DNA of 64,000 bases. Origin: Paulinella micropora. Its lineage: Eukaryota > Cercozoa > Imbricatea > Euglyphida. The notes beneath the pieces were generated by a model that worked only from the letters and a program-made list of their open reading frames with translations, made no database searches and was not told where the DNA came from. Of this stretch, positions 58,773-64,000 are shown in pieces. Location of the stretch: the NCBI GenBank assembly GCA_009731375.1, contig BJOX01000362.1, positions 304,833 through 368,832 on the forward strand, read 5' to 3'. Position numbers and translations under genes: made by a program. Each line of letters opens with the position of its first letter. The first letter of the stretch is position 1.

Positions 58773-58948
58773 GAAGTTTGAATCAAGAAAAGCTAGTCGG
58801 GAAGAGCTAGACTTGGCAGTCTGCCTCAGTGAGAAACACTTTGTCTGCCCGGAGAAGTTCTTAGTTCTTAAGTACAATCAGCTCTTTCTTGTTGGTATCG
58901 CTTGTGTGGTAGCTGCGGCTTTGAGCTCTCATCAAGTGCTTTCCAATA
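58773..58948 (+). CDS. Possible exon, weak cyclin-box resemblance
   Basis: Open stretch reading REELDLAVCLSEKHFVCPEK then YNQLFLVGIACVVAAALSSH and onward, before AATAAG|GTCCGT. The LAV.L.....V...L.LVGIAC...A pattern vaguely recalls a cyclin box. The donor-like site is formed by the end of the adjoining palindromic element. No acceptor was located with confidence. Confidence 0.25.
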
Positions 58949-59078
58949 AGGTCCGTTCTAAACCACCCAGATTTCCGGGTTTGGGTGTGAAAGTGGCACC
59001 GCAGGCCAGGCTTTTCAGGAAGCAAACCCAGAAAGTGGTCCTAGAAATCCGGAATTCTGGGTGGTGTAGAACGGACCT
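58949..59078. mobile_element. MITE-like palindromic element, copy 2
   Basis: The termini AGGTCCGTTCTAAACCACCC and GGGTGGTGTAGAACGGACCT are near-perfect inverted repeats. The interior resembles the element at 27,249-27,398. Confidence 0.65.
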
Positions 59079-59179
59079 AAGCCATGGCACGGGTTTTGAA
59101 CGCAAGAATCGCATGAGAACGACGCAGTCGAAGTCGTAGCTTATTATACCCCAGGCCGATACAGAAATTAGAGATCAGA

Positions 59180-59245
59180 GGACCGAAGGGCGTAGCCTTG
59201 GTAGCGCGGTAGCCTGGTTTGAATCCTGTAGCGAGAAGAAGTACA
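59180..59245 (+). mobile_element. Possible tRNA-derived SINE head
   Basis: Contains GCGTAGCCTTGGTAGCGCGG and a B-box-like GGTTTGAATCC about 30 bases on. Body and tail are not defined. Confidence 0.3.
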
Positions 59246-59417
59246 AGTCAGGAGGAAGGTAAGGATATTTCCTTCAAGCTGTGCGTGCCAAGTCCAGAAG
59301 AGAGTGGCAGTCAGCCTGACGGCTGTTGTCGGACCATGGGACAGCATCAGCAGTAGACTTGAACATGATGGGAGCGTATACAGGAGCAGGGACCATAATG
59401 GAAGTAGCCATGGAGTA

Positions 59418-60180
<763 letters not shown>

Positions 60181-60241
60181 CAGCATCGCCCGGGTGGAAA
60201 CTCAATGCTCAAATAGGGGCTGCAATACAAAATCAACCAAG

Positions 60242-60347
60242 TCATTCAATCGGAGGCAGTCCAACCAGGGAGTCGGGATCCAGGCCAGGGACAACTAACG
60301 TCCAAAAGCCACAGACGTCGCAGCCGCGCACACTGCCGTCGGGGTAC
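60242..60347 (-). CDS. Possible terminal exon of a minus-strand gene
   Basis: On the minus strand, after TGTCTCGCAG, the frame reads YPDGSVRGCDVCGFWTLVVP then GLDPDSLVGLPPIE and TGA. It lies downstream, in gene orientation, of the better exon at 61,744-61,817. The phase between them does not match directly, so other exons would be needed. Confidence 0.35.
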
Positions 60348-60358
60348 CTGCGAGACAC

Positions 60359-60396
<38 letters not shown>

Positions 60397-60699
60397 TGCT
60401 ATGAATAGTGGCAGAATCATGAACATATGCATAAATACACAGATACTAGAACTTTTATGCATACATATACAGAAAGCAAGAGAGTAGAAAAGAAATGAGG
60501 AGAGAGAGAGAGAGGGGGGGGGGGGGGGGGGAAGGGGGGGGNNNNNNNNNNGCTCCATTGATGTTGTGTGCCCTTCACCTGATCACACGCACCAGACCCC
60601 ATCAAAGATGCACAAATTAACAACTATCATCACAATCAACAACGTCATGGCCAACACCACGCCACAGCTAATAGCAACAGCAGCAGTACTCACAGCAGC

Positions 60700-60744
60700 A
60701 GCAGCAGCAGCAATGACAATAATAATAATAATAATAAAAAAAGA

Positions 60745-60787
<43 letters not shown>

Positions 60788-60831
60788 GTAATAATGATAA
60801 TGATAATGATAATGATGATAATAATAATAAC

Positions 60832-60875
<44 letters not shown>

Positions 60876-61055
60876 TAATAATAATAAGAATAACAATAAT
60901 AATAACAACAGCAACAACAAAAACAACAAAAACAACAGCAACAACAACAACAACAACAACAACATCAACAACATCATCATCGTCATCAACAACAACAACA
61001 ACAACAACAGCAGCAGCAGCAGCAGCAACAACAACAAGAACAACAACAGCAACAA

Positions 61056-61090
<35 letters not shown>

Positions 61091-61170
61091 ATAATAACAA
61101 CAGCAACAGCAACAGCAACAGTAGCAGCAACAACAACAGCAACAGCTACAACAACAACAAGAACAATAAC

Positions 61171-61263
<93 letters not shown>

Positions 61264-61735
61264 AACAACAACAACAACAACAACAGTAACAGCAGCAACA
61301 GCAGCAACAAAAACAAACAACAAACAACAAACAACAACAAACAACAAACAACAAACAACAAACAACGAACAACGAACAACCAACAACCAACAAACAACAA
61401 ACAACAAACAACAAACCACAAACAACACAAAGAACAAAGAACGAAGAGCAAAAAACAACGAACAAAGAACAAAGAGCAAACAACAAACAACAAAGAACAA
61501 ACAACAAACAACAAACAACAAACAACAAAAACAACAAACAACAAACAACAAACAACAAACAACCAAGAACAAAGAAGAAAGAACAAACAACAAACAACAA
61601 AGAACAAAGAACAAACAACAAACAACAACAAGCAACAAGCAACAATTTACAACAAAGAACAAAGAATAACAAAGAACAAAGAACAAAGAACAATGAACAA
61701 AGAACAAAGAACAAAGAACAAGCACACACACACAC
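60700..61735. repeat. (AAT)n, (AAC)n, (CAG)n and (ACAACAA)n arrays
   Basis: Simple repeats grading from AAT to AAC/CAG and then to AACAA-type heptad-like repeats. No gene seen. Confidence 0.9.
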
Positions 61736-61743
61736 ACACACAC

Positions 61744-61817
61744 CTTGCACTCTGTTGGCCAGTGTTCGCCGTAGTCCTCGTCGGGGAACCAGCCTTGCCC
61801 AGGACTCTCCTTCATGA
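61744..61817 (-). CDS. Internal exon of a minus-strand gene
   Basis: Minus-strand acceptor CTCTCGCTTCAG, donor TGCAAG|GTGTGT. It reads MKESPGQGWFPDEDYGEHWP then TECK after a split codon; 74 bp, phase 1 to 0. The family is not recognised. A partial copy lies upstream in gene orientation at about 61,930-61,975 (reads VMKDSPGAD). Confidence 0.55.
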
Positions 61818-61821
61818 CTGA

Positions 61822-61869
<48 letters not shown>

Positions 61870-62209
61870 GGGGGGGGCAAGAGGAGAGAGAGAGAGAGAG
61901 AGAGAGAGGAGTGTGTGTATAGTGTGTGTATTGTGTCGGCTCCCGGGCTGTCCTTCATTACCCACTCCTCTTTCTGACAGACAAACAGCCAGACAGGCAG
62001 GCAGGCAGGCAGACAGGCAGGCAGGCAGGCAGGCGGGCAGACAGACAATCATAATAAGTTCTAGCTCTTGCTCAACGTTTACAATTTCATTAGTAAACAT
62101 GTGGGTCAGTACTGGGCCACAATCTTGTCACGAAGGCGCTAGGCTAGCAACATGGAGAAAGAGCTAGGTCACAAGAAGTAGCACGAGTATCTTCATTGAA
62201 CAACAACAA

Positions 62210-62448
62210 CAACAACAGACAGACGCACAGACAGACACACAGACACAGACACACACACACACACACACAAACACACAGACACACACACACACACACGCAC
62301 ACAAACACACACACACAAACACACACACACGCACACACGCACACACAAACACACAAACACACACACACACACATCCACACATGCATAGCAACACACAAAC
62401 ACACACACACACACACAAAACACACACACACAACAGACAACACACATA

Positions 62449-62527
<79 letters not shown>

Positions 62528-62667
62528 CAAAAACACACATACATACACACACACACACAACAGACACAGCAACACAATACACACAATCACACACACGCAC
62601 ACAATCACAACACACAACACACACACACACAATCACACACACAATCACACACACAATCACACACACA

Positions 62668-62699
<32 letters not shown>

Positions 62700-62703
62700 A
62701 ACA

Positions 62704-62763
<60 letters not shown>

Positions 62764-62821
62764 TACACACAAACACACACAAACACACACACAAACACAC
62801 ACACGCACGCACACACGCACG

Positions 62822-62885
<64 letters not shown>

Positions 62886-62890
62886 CTCTC

Positions 62891-62929
<39 letters not shown>

Positions 62930-62943
62930 NNNNNNNNNNCTCT

Positions 62944-62993
<50 letters not shown>

Positions 62994-63002
62994 AAGAGAG
63001 AG

Positions 63003-63054
<52 letters not shown>

Positions 63055-63434
63055 CACCCATGCCACAATATAAGCTACATATCGCGCAACGTATCCTAAC
63101 ATAAATATTAATAACATAAAAAACCGAGCCACCTCATATCCGATTAGTATTTTCTTTTAATACGCTTGATTGAATAGCTAGGTTTCCACCTTAGATAAAG
63201 GTATGACTTTAATAGCTATACTTTTCACGTGGACGTTCCCTGAGTCCAATTGTAAAATTGTTCTCTCAATAAAAACGAAGAAGAAGAAGAAGAAGAAGAA
63301 GAAGAAGAAGAAGGAGAAGAAGAAGAAGAAGAAGAAAAAGAAGAAGAAGGAGAGATAGACAGAGAGAGACAGAGAGAGTATATGTTTTTAATAATATATA
63401 TAGAGTATATGTTTTTAATGATATATATATATAC

Positions 63435-63468
<34 letters not shown>

Positions 63469-63786
63469 GAGATAGAGAAAAAAAAATTCGAGAGAGATCG
63501 AGAGAGAGAGGTCGAGAGCGAGAGAGAGAGAGAGAGAGAGATAGATCGAGAGAGAGAGAGAAAGATAGAGTATATGTTTTTAATAATATATATATATAGA
63601 GAGAAAGAGGAGATAGAGGGGAAAAAAGAGAGAGAGAGAGAGAGAGAAAAGAAAAAGGAATAGAACAGGAAAGAGAAAGAGAAAGAGAAAGAGAGAGAGA
63701 CACAAAAGGATGATTATGAATTATAAATATGATAAGAGTACAGGGTAGAATATGTAACACCGGAATACGGTGAGTACTTTGAGAGC

Positions 63787-63832
<46 letters not shown>

Positions 63833-63952
63833 AAGCGAGAGAGAGAGAGAGAGAGAGAGCAAGCGAGAGAGAGAGAGCGAGAACAAGAGAGAGAGAGAGA
63901 GAAAGAGAGAAGAGAGAGAGCGAGAGAGAGAGCGAGAGAGAGAGAGAGAGTA

Positions 63953-64000
<48 letters not shown>
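62210..64000. repeat. (CA)n, (CT)n, (GA)n and (GAA)n arrays
   Basis: Dinucleotide repeats to the window end. 63,060-63,270 is unique AT-rich sequence ending in CTCAATAAAAACGAAGAAG, possibly the tailed 3' end of a retroposon. No gene seen. N gap at 62,930-62,939. Confidence 0.85.

Overview
The window is nuclear DNA of a eukaryote with spliceosomal introns. A tyrosine-kinase-type catalytic domain, a Penelope-like retroelement and the absence of any compact or operonic layout point to a holozoan: a unicellular relative of animals (choanoflagellate, filasterean or ichthyosporean) or an invertebrate. The species cannot be named from sequence alone. Simple repeats dominate, chiefly (TATC)n/(GATA)n, and there are 15 N gaps.

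About 187-47,507 (+): one very large gene in roughly 60 short exons set in microsatellite introns. Exons were found by AG/GT borders, an open frame, and intron phases that agree from exon to exon. In order they encode a Ser/Thr-rich start with a poly-Thr run; a hydrophobic, possibly membrane-spanning segment followed by a basic stretch; ankyrin repeats with a poly-Ser insert; a Ser/Pro/Asn-rich linker; more ankyrin repeats; and a protein kinase domain. The kinase keeps the Gly loop (GQGDFG), the beta-3 Lys (HAVK), the alpha-C Glu (LHEA), HRDVAARN, DFG, APE and the C-lobe CW...RPT motif. It is split between the beta-3 Lys and alpha-C by about 900 residues of Ser/Arg/Pro/Thr-rich sequence from about 24 exons.

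Many exons are accompanied by partial tandem copies of themselves ('exon echoes'), usually a splice acceptor plus the exon 5' end, cut off by (TATC)n. Two families of 5'-truncated SINE-like insertions have (TATC)n 3' tails, and the strand of the nearby microsatellite follows their orientation.

48,668-56,129 (+): a Penelope-like retroelement bounded by ~535-bp direct repeats. It has a decayed ORF1, a GIY-YIG endonuclease ORF upstream of the reverse transcriptase, and a frameshifted RT C-terminus. Immediately after it, 56,156-58,097 is a fold-back (long inverted repeat) element whose left arm is split by an insertion carrying (TAA)n and two tRNA-like SINE copies.

58.1-64 kb: mostly (AGT)n, (CAA)n, (CA)n and (GA)n, with a small palindromic MITE and traces of a second, minus-strand gene that also shows an exon echo.
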